This document shows positions 40,622 to 47,299 of a stretch of 64,000 bases of DNA, piece by piece. The stretch covers positions 124,001-188,000 of the forward strand of contig JADLCX010000054.1 in NCBI GenBank assembly GCA_020846975.1, read 5' to 3'. A program made the position numbers and the translations under genes. Below the pieces are notes generated by a model, which worked only from the letters and a program-made list of their open reading frames with translations, did not search any database and had not been told where the DNA came from. The first letter of the stretch is position 1. Every line of letters begins with the position of its first letter. This stretch comes from Phycisphaerales bacterium (GTDB taxonomy: Bacteria > Planctomycetota > Phycisphaerae > Phycisphaerales > UBA1924).

Positions 40622-40627
40622 TAAACT
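40622..40627 (+). promoter_or_regulatory. TAAACT -10 element of the ExbB-like gene
   Basis: TAAACT ends 8 bases before the ATG at 40636, with only pyrimidines between; leaderless-type arrangement. Confidence 0.45.
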
Positions 40628-40635
40628 CTCCCCCC

Positions 40636-41541
40636 ATGACCATGCTGAACAACCTTTCGCTCGTCTCCCCGACCGGCCGCGGCCGGGGGTGGGCCATGCT
40701 CCGTTGTGTGACGCTTTTGCTGGCCGCGTGTCTGCTGCTCACGGGCGCGCAGGCCGTGCTGGCGCAGACCACCCCCCCCTCCCCCACAACTCCGCCAACC
40801 ACACCCGCCACCAGTGCGCCGGCCGAGACCACCCAGAAGGTCCCGCTGATGAAGTTGGTGGGTGAAGCCTTCGACCTGTTCATGATCCTGCTGGTGATCG
40901 GATCGCTGGCGGGCTGGACGATCATCATCATCTGCTTCATCGAGGTGCGGGAGAGCATCATCGCGCCGACGGAGCCGGTGAACATCATGGCGACGATGGC
41001 CAAGGGCGGGCGATGGAGCGAGCTGAAGCAGTTCGCGGATGAGGATGACGCGATGGCCAGCCGGATCGTCCGCGCGGCGATGAACTGCCCGTCGGACGAC
41101 AAGGGCGGCATGCGCGAGGCGGCGGAGATGGCCGCGAGCGAAGAGGTTTCGCGGTGGTTCCGTCGCATCGAGCCGCTGAACGTGATCGGCAACCTCGGGC
41201 CGCTGCTGGGTCTGGCGGGAACGGTGTGGGGCATGATCCTGGCCTTCCTCGCGCTCGGTGAAGCACAAGGTCAGGCCAACCCCAACGTGCTCTCGACCGG
41301 CATCTCGAAGGCGCTCATGCACACGCTGCTGGGGCTGCTGCTGGCCGTGCCGTGCCTCACCGTGTTCGGCCTCTACCGCAGCCGCATTGATCGACTCTGC
41401 ACGCGCGCGATGGTCGCGGCGAGCGAACTGGTCGAGATCCTGCCCGAGGATGCGCGGGTGCGCGGCGCGGCGGGGGTTTCCGCGGGCGGGATGCCGCCGC
41501 GTGCGCCGGCTCCGCGTCCCGTGACCACTCCGCGCACCTGA
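40636..41541 (+). CDS. MotA/TolQ/ExbB proton channel family protein
   Basis: 301 aa. It is the channel component that uses the proton gradient with ExbD/TolR to energise envelope transport or stability. A signal-like N-terminus (CVTLLLAACLLLTGAQAVLA) and a Thr/Pro-rich linker precede helix 1 (LFMILLVIGSLAGWTIIIIC). Helices 2 and 3 are LNVIGNLGPLLGLAGTVWGM and LMHTLLGLLLAVPCLTVFGL, carrying the conserved GLxGTV and A....T..GL..A.P patterns. Two ExbD-type genes follow. A cleavable N-terminal extension of this kind is usual in planctomycete homologues. The cargo transported is unknown. Confidence 0.85.
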   Translation: MTMLNNLSLVSPTGRGRGWAMLRCVTLLLAACLLLTGAQAVLAQTTPPSPTTPPTTPATSAPAETTQKVPLMKLVGEAFDLFMILLVIGSLAGWTIIIICFIEVRESIIAPTEPVNIMATMAKGGRWSELKQFADEDDAMASRIVRAAMNCPSDDKGGMREAAEMAASEEVSRWFRRIEPLNVIGNLGPLLGLAGTVWGMILAFLALGEAQGQANPNVLSTGISKALMHTLLGLLLAVPCLTVFGLYRSRIDRLCTRAMVAASELVEILPEDARVRGAAGVSAGGMPPRAPAPRPVTTPRT

Positions 41542-41582
41542 TCGGCCGCTCACTCGTCGCCCCTCCTGCCCCCCGGAATCCC

Positions 41583-42053
41583 TTGCGCCGACGCATCGTC
41601 CAACCCCCGGCCTCGTCCCTCGAATCGATCAACGTCACCCCGTTGATCGACGTGGTGATGTGCCTCATCATCTTCTTCCTGATCGTCGGGAAGCTCTCGA
41701 CGGATCGAGGGCTTGCGGTGCGTCTGCCGCCGTCGGCGCGCGGGGCCGAGGAAGCGTCGCCGGTCGTGATGATCGTGACCGTCGCCAAGCTGGCCGATGC
41801 GCCCGAGCGTGTGGCCGAGGGCGCGGAGGGCTGGAAGAGTCTGGGCATCACCGTGCAGGCCGATGGCGAGCCGATGGCCGACAGCAAGGCTCTCGAGGCC
41901 GCGATCCGGGGCAGAATCCTGGCCGCGCCGCTCACATCGATCCAGGTGCGTGCGGACCGCGCGCTCAACTTCGGCAACGTCGAGCCGGTTCTGCGGGCGT
42001 GCGGACAGGGCGGGGCCAAGAGCGTTCGGCTTGCGACGGAGCGCACGCCATGA
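41583..42053 (+). CDS. ExbD/TolR-type biopolymer transport protein
   Basis: 156 aa. A single membrane helix with the family's conserved aspartate, INVTPLIDVVMCLIIFFLIV, follows a short basic N-terminus. A periplasmic domain (VVMIVTVAKLADAPERVAEG onward) forms the rest. The Asp in PLID is the proton-carrying residue. The start is a TTG at 41583. The stop overlaps the next gene (ATGA, 42050), so two different ExbD paralogues are translated together, an arrangement often seen where ExbD heterodimers form. Confidence 0.85.
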   Translation: MRRRIVQPPASSLESINVTPLIDVVMCLIIFFLIVGKLSTDRGLAVRLPPSARGAEEASPVVMIVTVAKLADAPERVAEGAEGWKSLGITVQADGEPMADSKALEAAIRGRILAAPLTSIQVRADRALNFGNVEPVLRACGQGGAKSVRLATERTP

Positions 42054-42601
42054 GCGGGAGTGCGTCATCCTCCTCGCGCCGTCGCCGCGGGCTCCGCCGG
42101 CGCGATGCCCTGCACATGCACTCGCTGCACTTCGGGCCGAACATGACCCCGATGGTGGACATCGTGATGGTCATCCTGATCTTCTTCATGGCCAGCGCGG
42201 CGTTCCTGGGCAACGAGTGGTTCCTCAAGGCGGCGATCCCCTTCGAGGCGGGACGCGGCCGGTCGCCGGACAAGAAGAACGACCCGCTCGCGCTCCCGCC
42301 GACGCGCACGGACATCCTGCTGGATGTCGATGCCCAGGGACGGACAACCGTGACGCTCGGTACGGGGCTGCAACGCGCGTCGATCGACGAGTTCCTCGCC
42401 TATATCGAGCGGTTCCGCGCCGACAAGGCCGCGGGCGAGATCGAGGTGGTCATCCGGCCCTCATCGAAGGTGCCGTACGCCGATGTCGTGCGCGTGCACG
42501 CGGCGTGCGATGATGTCGGGATCTACAAGGTCGGGATCGGCGTTGCTCGGACCGCCGGCTCCGCGCCCGCGCCTTCTCCCGGGCCTGCGCCCAAGCCCTG
42601 A
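42050..42601 (+). CDS. second ExbD/TolR-type biopolymer transport protein
   Basis: 183 aa. A basic N-terminus (SSRRRRGLRRRDALHMHSL) precedes the helix PNMTPMVDIVMVILIFFMAS with the conserved Asp in MVDIV. A periplasmic domain follows (TRTDILLDVDAQGRTTVTLG, then IEVVIRPSSKVPYADVVRVH, the typical ExbD end). A proline-rich tail closes it. The ATG at 42050 overlaps the preceding stop by 4 bases. With the two upstream genes it forms an ExbB-ExbD-ExbD proton-driven unit; no TonB or TolA-like gene is adjacent. Confidence 0.85.
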   Translation: MSGSASSSSRRRRGLRRRDALHMHSLHFGPNMTPMVDIVMVILIFFMASAAFLGNEWFLKAAIPFEAGRGRSPDKKNDPLALPPTRTDILLDVDAQGRTTVTLGTGLQRASIDEFLAYIERFRADKAAGEIEVVIRPSSKVPYADVVRVHAACDDVGIYKVGIGVARTAGSAPAPSPGPAPKP

Positions 42602-42603
42602 CA

Positions 42604-43176
42604 TCACGCCTCGGCGCCGGCCTTCGATCGTGCGTAGATCACCACCCGATGGCCCTCGGGCACCAGCCCGTGCTCGCGGCACACGCGGTCTCGCAAGTCC
42701 GCCACCTCGGGCAGTTCGATCGGGATGATCCGTCGCGTATCGACGTTGATCAGCAGCCCGGAGCTCCGCTTGCCGTAGGCAAGCTGGTAGTGCGACTGCT
42801 CGCTGTCGAACAGCACCTGCTGGATGATGCCCGCGTCGGCCAGGAGCTTGATGGTGCGATAGACCGTCGCCTTCGAGACGCGGAACCCGGCCTGACGCAC
42901 GGCGGTCAGAATCTCGTCGGCCTCGAACACCCCCCCTCCCCCCCCTCCGCCCCCCCCACCCCCTCCGCCCCCGCTTCCGCGACCCGAGACCTCTGCGCTT
43001 CCAACCTCGGCGCGACGGATGATCGCGTCGAGGATGTACGCGCGCTCGGGCGTGTACTTCAGCCCGACGCTCTTGAGCTTGCGGCGGAAGACCGCGCAGA
43101 GCGGCTCGGCGATGCGGATGCCGTTGAGCATCGCGACGCCCGCGGCGGGGGCGCGGCTGATCGGCGGGAGGTTCAT
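42604..43176 (-). CDS. Fur-family regulator with a polyglycine insertion
   Basis: 190 aa. The winged helix is recognisable: LKSVGLKYTPERAYILDAII, ADEILTAVRQAGFRVSKATV with the recognition helix SKATVYRTIKLLADAGII, then QVLFDSEQSHYQL. Between helices 2 and 3 an uninterrupted run of 14 Gly (residues 69-82) is inserted, encoded by a C-rich stretch (about 42930-42972). In the dimerisation domain the usual HHH and CxxC zinc sites are absent (YGKRSSGLLINVDTRRIIPI in their place), so iron or zinc sensing may be lost or altered. It is coupled to ubiX, whose stop overlaps its ATG. Confidence 0.8.
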   Translation of the reverse strand: MNLPPISRAPAAGVAMLNGIRIAEPLCAVFRRKLKSVGLKYTPERAYILDAIIRRAEVGSAEVSGRGSGGGGGGGGGGGGGGVFEADEILTAVRQAGFRVSKATVYRTIKLLADAGIIQQVLFDSEQSHYQLAYGKRSSGLLINVDTRRIIPIELPEVADLRDRVCREHGLVPEGHRVVIYARSKAGAEA

Positions 43177-43889
43177 CTGGTCACGCTCCGCGTGCCGGCC
43201 ACCCTGGCCACGTCTGCCCAGCGCGTGTTCAGCGCGTGTTCGACTTTCAGCAGGTCCAGCACCTTGCCCACCATGAAGTCCACCAGGTCATCGACCGACT
43301 CGGGCTTCAGGTAGAACCCCGGGTTGGTCGGGCACACGATCGCCCCCGCGAGCGTGAGTTGGCGCATGTTTTCGATGTCGATCAGGCTCAGGGGGGTCTC
43401 GCGGTGGCAGACGATCAGTGGTCGCCGCTCCTTGAGCGTCACCATCGCCGCGCGTGTGAGGAGGTTCGAGCCGCAGCCTGTCGCGATCGCGCCGAGCGAG
43501 TTGCCCGAGCAGGGCAGGACCACCATCCCGTCGTGGAGAAAACTCCCGCTGGCGATCACCGCGCCGACATCCTTGTTGGGATGGATGACCAGTCGATCGG
43601 CCGCGTGCGCGCTGGCGATGGTCGGGCAGAGGTTCGCGAAGTCAACGTGCGTCACGCCCGCCTCGTCGAACAGCAGCCGCCGTCCGAAGTCCGTCACGAC
43701 CAGGTGGACCTCGGCGCCGGCGTTCAGCAGTTGCTCCAAGAGACGCAGCGCGTAGGCCGCGCCTGAAGCCCCCGAAACCCCGAGGACGAACCGCCGCGGC
43801 CGGATCTGCCTCGCGGCCTCCCCCGCCCCCCCCACGCCCGCCGCGCGCCCCGGATCCGACCCGTTTCGATGGTTGTTCAGCGTGCTCAT
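43173..43889 (-). CDS. ubiX: flavin prenyltransferase UbiX
   Basis: UbiX attaches a dimethylallyl group to FMN to make prenylated FMN, the cofactor of UbiD-type decarboxylases. After a Gly/Ala-rich N-terminal extension, the flavin-binding core begins RRFVLGVSGASGAAYALRLL. It continues with the SGSFLHDGMVVLPCSGNSLG block, RPLIVCHRETPLSLIDIENM (typical LV.RE.Pl) and the closing FYLKPESVDDLVDFMVGKVL. The length of 238 aa includes a ~30-residue extension before the core. The ATG at 43889 has TACCAT 15 bases upstream. Its stop overlaps the fur start, so the two are co-expressed. No ubiD is in view. Confidence 0.9.
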   Translation of the reverse strand: MSTLNNHRNGSDPGRAAGVGGAGEAARQIRPRRFVLGVSGASGAAYALRLLEQLLNAGAEVHLVVTDFGRRLLFDEAGVTHVDFANLCPTIASAHAADRLVIHPNKDVGAVIASGSFLHDGMVVLPCSGNSLGAIATGCGSNLLTRAAMVTLKERRPLIVCHRETPLSLIDIENMRQLTLAGAIVCPTNPGFYLKPESVDDLVDFMVGKVLDLLKVEHALNTRWADVARVAGTRSVTR

Positions 43890-44070
43890 GCGCGTTTCCG
43901 GGCAATGGTAGACGAGACCGCGTGGGGAAGGCCCGTTCGAGGTGCGGGTCATACGATCGCCCGCGTTCGCGGGCGAGGGGCCAATCGGTTATTGGCCGGG
44001 TGCGGGGTGGCGCAACGGGTTCCGCGGCGTTGATCGCAGCAACCCCGACGAACCGGGGCGATAGAACTGA

Positions 44071-44091
44071 CCCGGCCGCGACGCGGCCGGG
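44071..44091 (+). promoter_or_regulatory. 5' hairpin with CGGCCGC-GAC-GCGGCCG core before the TlpA-like gene
   Basis: A perfect 9-bp arm hairpin lies 19 bases before the ATG at 44111, in the leader. The same 17-base core occurs at 52423-52439, before another exported-protein gene. Possible mRNA stabiliser or regulatory leader element. Confidence 0.5.
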
Positions 44092-44110
44092 AAACACGGA
44101 GAAACCGAAC

Positions 44111-44866
44111 ATGCGTGGTGATGTGAACATGGTGTTGGCCGCGGTCGTGCTCGCGAGTTCATGCGGCGTTTCGGCGGCGCAATCGCCGGGCTCGGGCATG
44201 CAGCCCGAACCCGCCAAGACCACCACCCCCCCCACGCCCGAGCCCGCGAAGGCGGAGGCGCCCGGGAAGGCCGAGTTTCCGAAGCTCGCGAAGAAGAATC
44301 TGTACGCGAAGAACGACTATCGCGGGAAGAAGGCCCCGGATTTCCACGTCGAGAAGTGGCTCGGCAAGGACGCCAAGGCCCCGGACCGGACCAACAAGGT
44401 CGTGCTGATCGACTTCTGGGCGACGTGGTGCCCGCCCTGCCGCGCGGCGATCCCGGAACTGAACGAGTGGGCGCACAAGTTCAAGGACGATCTTGTGGTC
44501 ATCGGCGTGAGCGACGAGGAGGCGGGGCTGGTGGAGGTGTTCGCGGGGCTGCGCGACGCGAGATCGGACAAGCCGGAAGAGCAGCGCGTGGCGCGGATGA
44601 AGACCAAGGTCGAGTACCCGATGGCGATCGACACCAAGGCGCAGATGAAGAGCGCGGTGGGCGTGGCGAGGATTCCGAACGTGCTGGTGATCGACAGCAC
44701 GGGGATCGTGCGCTGGCAGGGCTTTCCGAACAGCAGCGAGGAGAAGCTGACCGACTCGGTATTGAAGCAGATTATCGAGGCGGATAAGGCGCAGCGGAAG
44801 AGCGCGGCCAAGCCGGATGCGGAGCCGAAGAAGGCCGATGCGCCGGCGGATCCGACCAAGAAGTGA
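44111..44866 (+). CDS. exported TlpA/ResA-like thioredoxin-fold protein
   Basis: 251 aa. The signal peptide (VNMVLAAVVLASSCGVSAA) precedes a Pro/Ala/Lys-rich linker and a thioredoxin fold. The fold carries KVVLIDFWATWCPPCRAAIP, redox site WCPPC, near residue 107. The cis-proline strand (VARIPNVLVIDSTGIVRWQG) follows, as in TlpA/ResA proteins that reduce periplasmic disulphides, often for cytochrome c. A Lys/Ala-rich low-complexity tail (KSAAKPDAEPKKADAPAD) closes it. The start is preceded by a 9-bp arm hairpin in the leader and a weak GGAG. No cytochrome-biogenesis gene is adjacent. Confidence 0.85.
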   Translation: MRGDVNMVLAAVVLASSCGVSAAQSPGSGMQPEPAKTTTPPTPEPAKAEAPGKAEFPKLAKKNLYAKNDYRGKKAPDFHVEKWLGKDAKAPDRTNKVVLIDFWATWCPPCRAAIPELNEWAHKFKDDLVVIGVSDEEAGLVEVFAGLRDARSDKPEEQRVARMKTKVEYPMAIDTKAQMKSAVGVARIPNVLVIDSTGIVRWQGFPNSSEEKLTDSVLKQIIEADKAQRKSAAKPDAEPKKADAPADPTKK

Positions 44867-44873
44867 CCACGAG

Positions 44874-46136
44874 TCACCGCGTGGGCGTCGATGGATGGCA
44901 CGCGGCGTAAACCCTTTCGAGTTCATCAACCATCCGCCCGGCGTCGAACCGCACGCGACACTCTTCTCGCCCGCGCGCCGCCAGAGCCGCACGCGGCACG
45001 GGGTTCTCCGCGGCCCATCGGACCGCCTCGCGGAGACCCGCCTGGTCGCCGGTCTTGATCAGTCGCCCGGTCTTCATGTCCTTGCACGCCTCGGGTGTGC
45101 CGTCGGTGTCGTAGGCGATCGGGCACGTGCCGCAGAGCAGGGCCTGGGGCACGGTCCGCGGCAGGCCCTCGCGGTAACTGGGGTGGATCAGGACATCCAT
45201 CGCGCGCATAAGGCCGGGGATGCGAACCGGGGGCACGAGGCCGGTGAGGAGGAGTTGAGGGGGTGTCGGGGTGGCGGGGTGGCGGGGTGAGGGGGCGGAG
45301 GGGGGTGAGGGTGTGCGATCGAGTTCGGTTACCGCGATGCCGAGTCGGATGGCTTTGTCGATGAGGCGTTCGCGCCACCAGCCGTCGCCCACCCAGAGGA
45401 GTTTCCAGTTCGGATTGGACTTGAGGTCTTGTGCGAGGGCATCGAGGATGTCGTCGTGGCCCTTGTGCTCGGCGAGGCGGGCGACGGTGCCGAGCACGAA
45501 GTCATCGGGCGCGAGGCCGAGACCGGCGCGGACCTGCTCGCGGGATTCTCCGGCCGCCGCGTGCAGGTAGGGCCCGGTCTCCATGCCCGAGTAGACGGTG
45601 TGGTACTGCTCGGGCTTGCCGATCCTGTTCGAGACAAACTGTTCGACCATCGCGTTGCAGACGCCGATGATCGCGTGGCAGCGTTTGGCGGCGTAGCGCT
45701 CGGCGGCGATGTAGAGGCGGCTGGTGTGCCACGGAAGGTTGGGGTGGAAGGGCGGGCCGTGGATGGTGTGGACGATGGCGGGCGCGCGCTCGGCCCACGC
45801 CGCGGCGCGGCCGAGGATGCCCGCCTTGCTGGAGTGCGTGTGCACGACATCGGGCTTGAGGTCGCAGATGAGCCGGCGCAGTTCGTGGTAGCACCCGCGG
45901 TCGGCGAGCGGGTTGATCTCGCGAGTTAGGTGCGGGACTTCGTGGGTCGTAATGGTCTGCCCACCATCCGCTCGAAAGCCCTGCACGCGCTCCAGGAGCG
46001 AGCCCTCGGGCCCGAAGATCGGACCGAACGCCAGATGGACCTCATGGCCGCGGCGGGCCTGGCCCTCGCACGAGAGCACGGTGTTCTCCTGCGAGCCACC
46101 GAGGATGAGCCGGGTTGAGATGTGGAGGATGCGCAT
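44874..46136 (-). CDS. glycosyltransferase family 4
   Basis: 420 aa. A GT-B retaining glycosyltransferase of the GT4 type, probably for surface polysaccharide. The N-terminal part begins MRILHISTRLILGGSQENTV. Further blocks are the VVHTHSSKAGILGRAAAW segment, VIGVCNAMVEQFVSNRIGKP, LGTVARLAEHKGHDDILDAL, and the C-terminal EX7E-like region HPSYREGLPRTVPQALLCGT. An unusual 20-residue Pro/Ser/Thr segment (TPSPPSAPSPRHPATPTPPQ) at about residues 275-294 is encoded by a GGGGTG-type DNA repeat (45257-45312) and interrupts the second Rossmann domain. Donor and acceptor are unknown. Convergent with the TlpA-like gene, 7 bp apart. Confidence 0.85.
   Translation of the reverse strand: MRILHISTRLILGGSQENTVLSCEGQARRGHEVHLAFGPIFGPEGSLLERVQGFRADGGQTITTHEVPHLTREINPLADRGCYHELRRLICDLKPDVVHTHSSKAGILGRAAAWAERAPAIVHTIHGPPFHPNLPWHTSRLYIAAERYAAKRCHAIIGVCNAMVEQFVSNRIGKPEQYHTVYSGMETGPYLHAAAGESREQVRAGLGLAPDDFVLGTVARLAEHKGHDDILDALAQDLKSNPNWKLLWVGDGWWRERLIDKAIRLGIAVTELDRTPSPPSAPSPRHPATPTPPQLLLTGLVPPVRIPGLMRAMDVLIHPSYREGLPRTVPQALLCGTCPIAYDTDGTPEACKDMKTGRLIKTGDQAGLREAVRWAAENPVPRAALAARGREECRVRFDAGRMVDELERVYAACHPSTPTR
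45257..45312. repeat. GGGGTG-type low-complexity insertion inside the GT4 gene
   Basis: Overlapping units of GGGGTGTCGGGGTGGCGGGG type, the complement of the CACCCCGACACC strings found between genes elsewhere, are read in frame as a Pro/Ser/Thr segment of the glycosyltransferase. Confidence 0.6.
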
Positions 46137-46148
46137 CGGTTCGAGGGC

Positions 46149-47054
46149 CTAAGCGTACCTGATCCACTCCAGGCACAGGCCGTGCGGCGGCAGCGTCGGC
46201 CCGGCCTTGCGGCGATCGCCCGTGGCGAGGGCCTCGCGGATGTCGTCGGGCGAGAGCCTGCCCCTGCCCGCCTCGACCAGCGTGCCGGCGATGATGCGGA
46301 CCATGTTCCAGAGGAAACCGGATCCGGAGACATCGATGCGGACGAGGCTCTCACGCGGCGCGTGAACGGCGCAGGCGTGGACGGTCCGCACGGTGGTCGC
46401 CCGCCCGTGCCCCGCGGCGGCGAACGCCGCGAAATCGTGCTCACCCACAAGAACATCGGCCGCGGCGTGCATCCTGGCGACATCGAGCGCGTGGTAGATG
46501 TGGAGGCTCGTGCGACGGTCCCAGAGTGTGCGCTCCTGGGCGTTCCAGATCGAGTAGCTGTAGCCCTTGCTCAACGCGCCGTTGATGGGGTTGAACGACT
46601 CATCCACGACCTCGGCGCCGGCCACCAGCACATCGTGGGGCAGGCGCGAGTTGATGGCGCGAGCCAGCGCGTGCGTGCCGCGTTCGACCGGCCACCCGCC
46701 GCGTCCGCGGGCATCGTCTTCGGCGATCGTGCTGAACGCGGCGACCTGCCCCCGGGCGTGGACACCCGAGTCGGTCCTGCTCGCGCCGTGGATGATGATC
46801 GGCTGGTGGACGACGGAGCGCACGGCTCGCTCGAGGACGGATTGGATGGTCCGGAGCTCGATGCGGGGGCGGGTGGGTGCGGCATCGGCTTCCGGCCGAT
46901 GGCTTTCGGTCGGCGGATCCGGGATCATCGGCTGGAAGCCGATGCCACTGTCCATCCTCGGCGCATCGGTGACGGCGTCTTGGTGCGGGAACTGCTTCTG
47001 CCAGCCGCAGAAGTCGGTCCCGTCGTAGGCGAGTGTGAGTTTGTAGCGCGGCAC
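46149..47054 (-). CDS. truA: tRNA pseudouridine(38-40) synthase with an internal insertion
   Basis: 301 aa. TruA makes pseudouridine at positions 38-40 of the tRNA anticodon arm. The start MPRYKLTLAYDGTDFCGWQK and the catalytic GASRTDSGVHARGQVAAF (catalytic Asp near residue 96) are standard, as are DFAAFAAAGHG and SGSGFLWNMVRIIAGTLVEA. Between GWQKQ and the usual directly following RTIQ.VLE a ~40-residue segment is inserted (DSGIGFQPMIPDPPTESHRP and more). It is encoded by two family-A palindromes in head-to-head orientation (46879-46948). The insertion lies in a surface loop, so the enzyme may still work. The nearby 68-aa membrane-protein gene ends 2 bp before its start. Confidence 0.92.
   Translation of the reverse strand: MPRYKLTLAYDGTDFCGWQKQFPHQDAVTDAPRMDSGIGFQPMIPDPPTESHRPEADAAPTRPRIELRTIQSVLERAVRSVVHQPIIIHGASRTDSGVHARGQVAAFSTIAEDDARGRGGWPVERGTHALARAINSRLPHDVLVAGAEVVDESFNPINGALSKGYSYSIWNAQERTLWDRRTSLHIYHALDVARMHAAADVLVGEHDFAAFAAAGHGRATTVRTVHACAVHAPRESLVRIDVSGSGFLWNMVRIIAGTLVEAGRGRLSPDDIREALATGDRRKAGPTLPPHGLCLEWIRYA
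46879..46948. repeat. REPIN-like inverted pair of family A palindromes inside truA
   Basis: Copy 1 (46879-46902) reads GCGGCATCGGCTTCCGGCCG then ATGG. Copy 2 (46926-46948) is the reverse form, CATCGGCTGGAAGCCGATGC then CAC. A 23-bp spacer separates them. Two REPs in inverted orientation are the defining layout of a REPIN, here read through in frame by truA. Confidence 0.8.
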
Positions 47055-47056
47055 GG

Positions 47057-47263
47057 TCAGTCCCGGCGCGCGGGCTTCTCGTCGAAGCCGTGGATGACGT
47101 GGGTGTTGGCCTCGCGCTCGCGGCGAGCCTCCTCGGCGCGAGCGTGGGCGCGAGCAGCCTCATCGCCGTAGGGCGCGATCTTCGCGGAGATGCGCCACCA
47201 CCAGATCGCGATCCCGGAACCGACCAGCAGCAGCGCCGCGACGATGATGAGGATGAAGGTCAT
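47057..47263 (-). CDS. small single-pass membrane protein
   Basis: 68 aa. A single membrane helix (MTFILIIVAALLLVGSGIAI, then WWWR) is followed by a charged cytosolic tail rich in Ala, Glu and Arg (DEAARAHARAEEARREREAN) and ending KPARRD. The gene ends 2 bases before the truA start and is probably transcribed with it. The role is unknown; the tail could form a short coiled coil. Confidence 0.6.
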   Translation of the reverse strand: MTFILIIVAALLLVGSGIAIWWWRISAKIAPYGDEAARAHARAEEARREREANTHVIHGFDEKPARRD

Positions 47264-47299
47264 GGGCTTGCGCGAACGATGGCCGCCGGGACGACGGCC

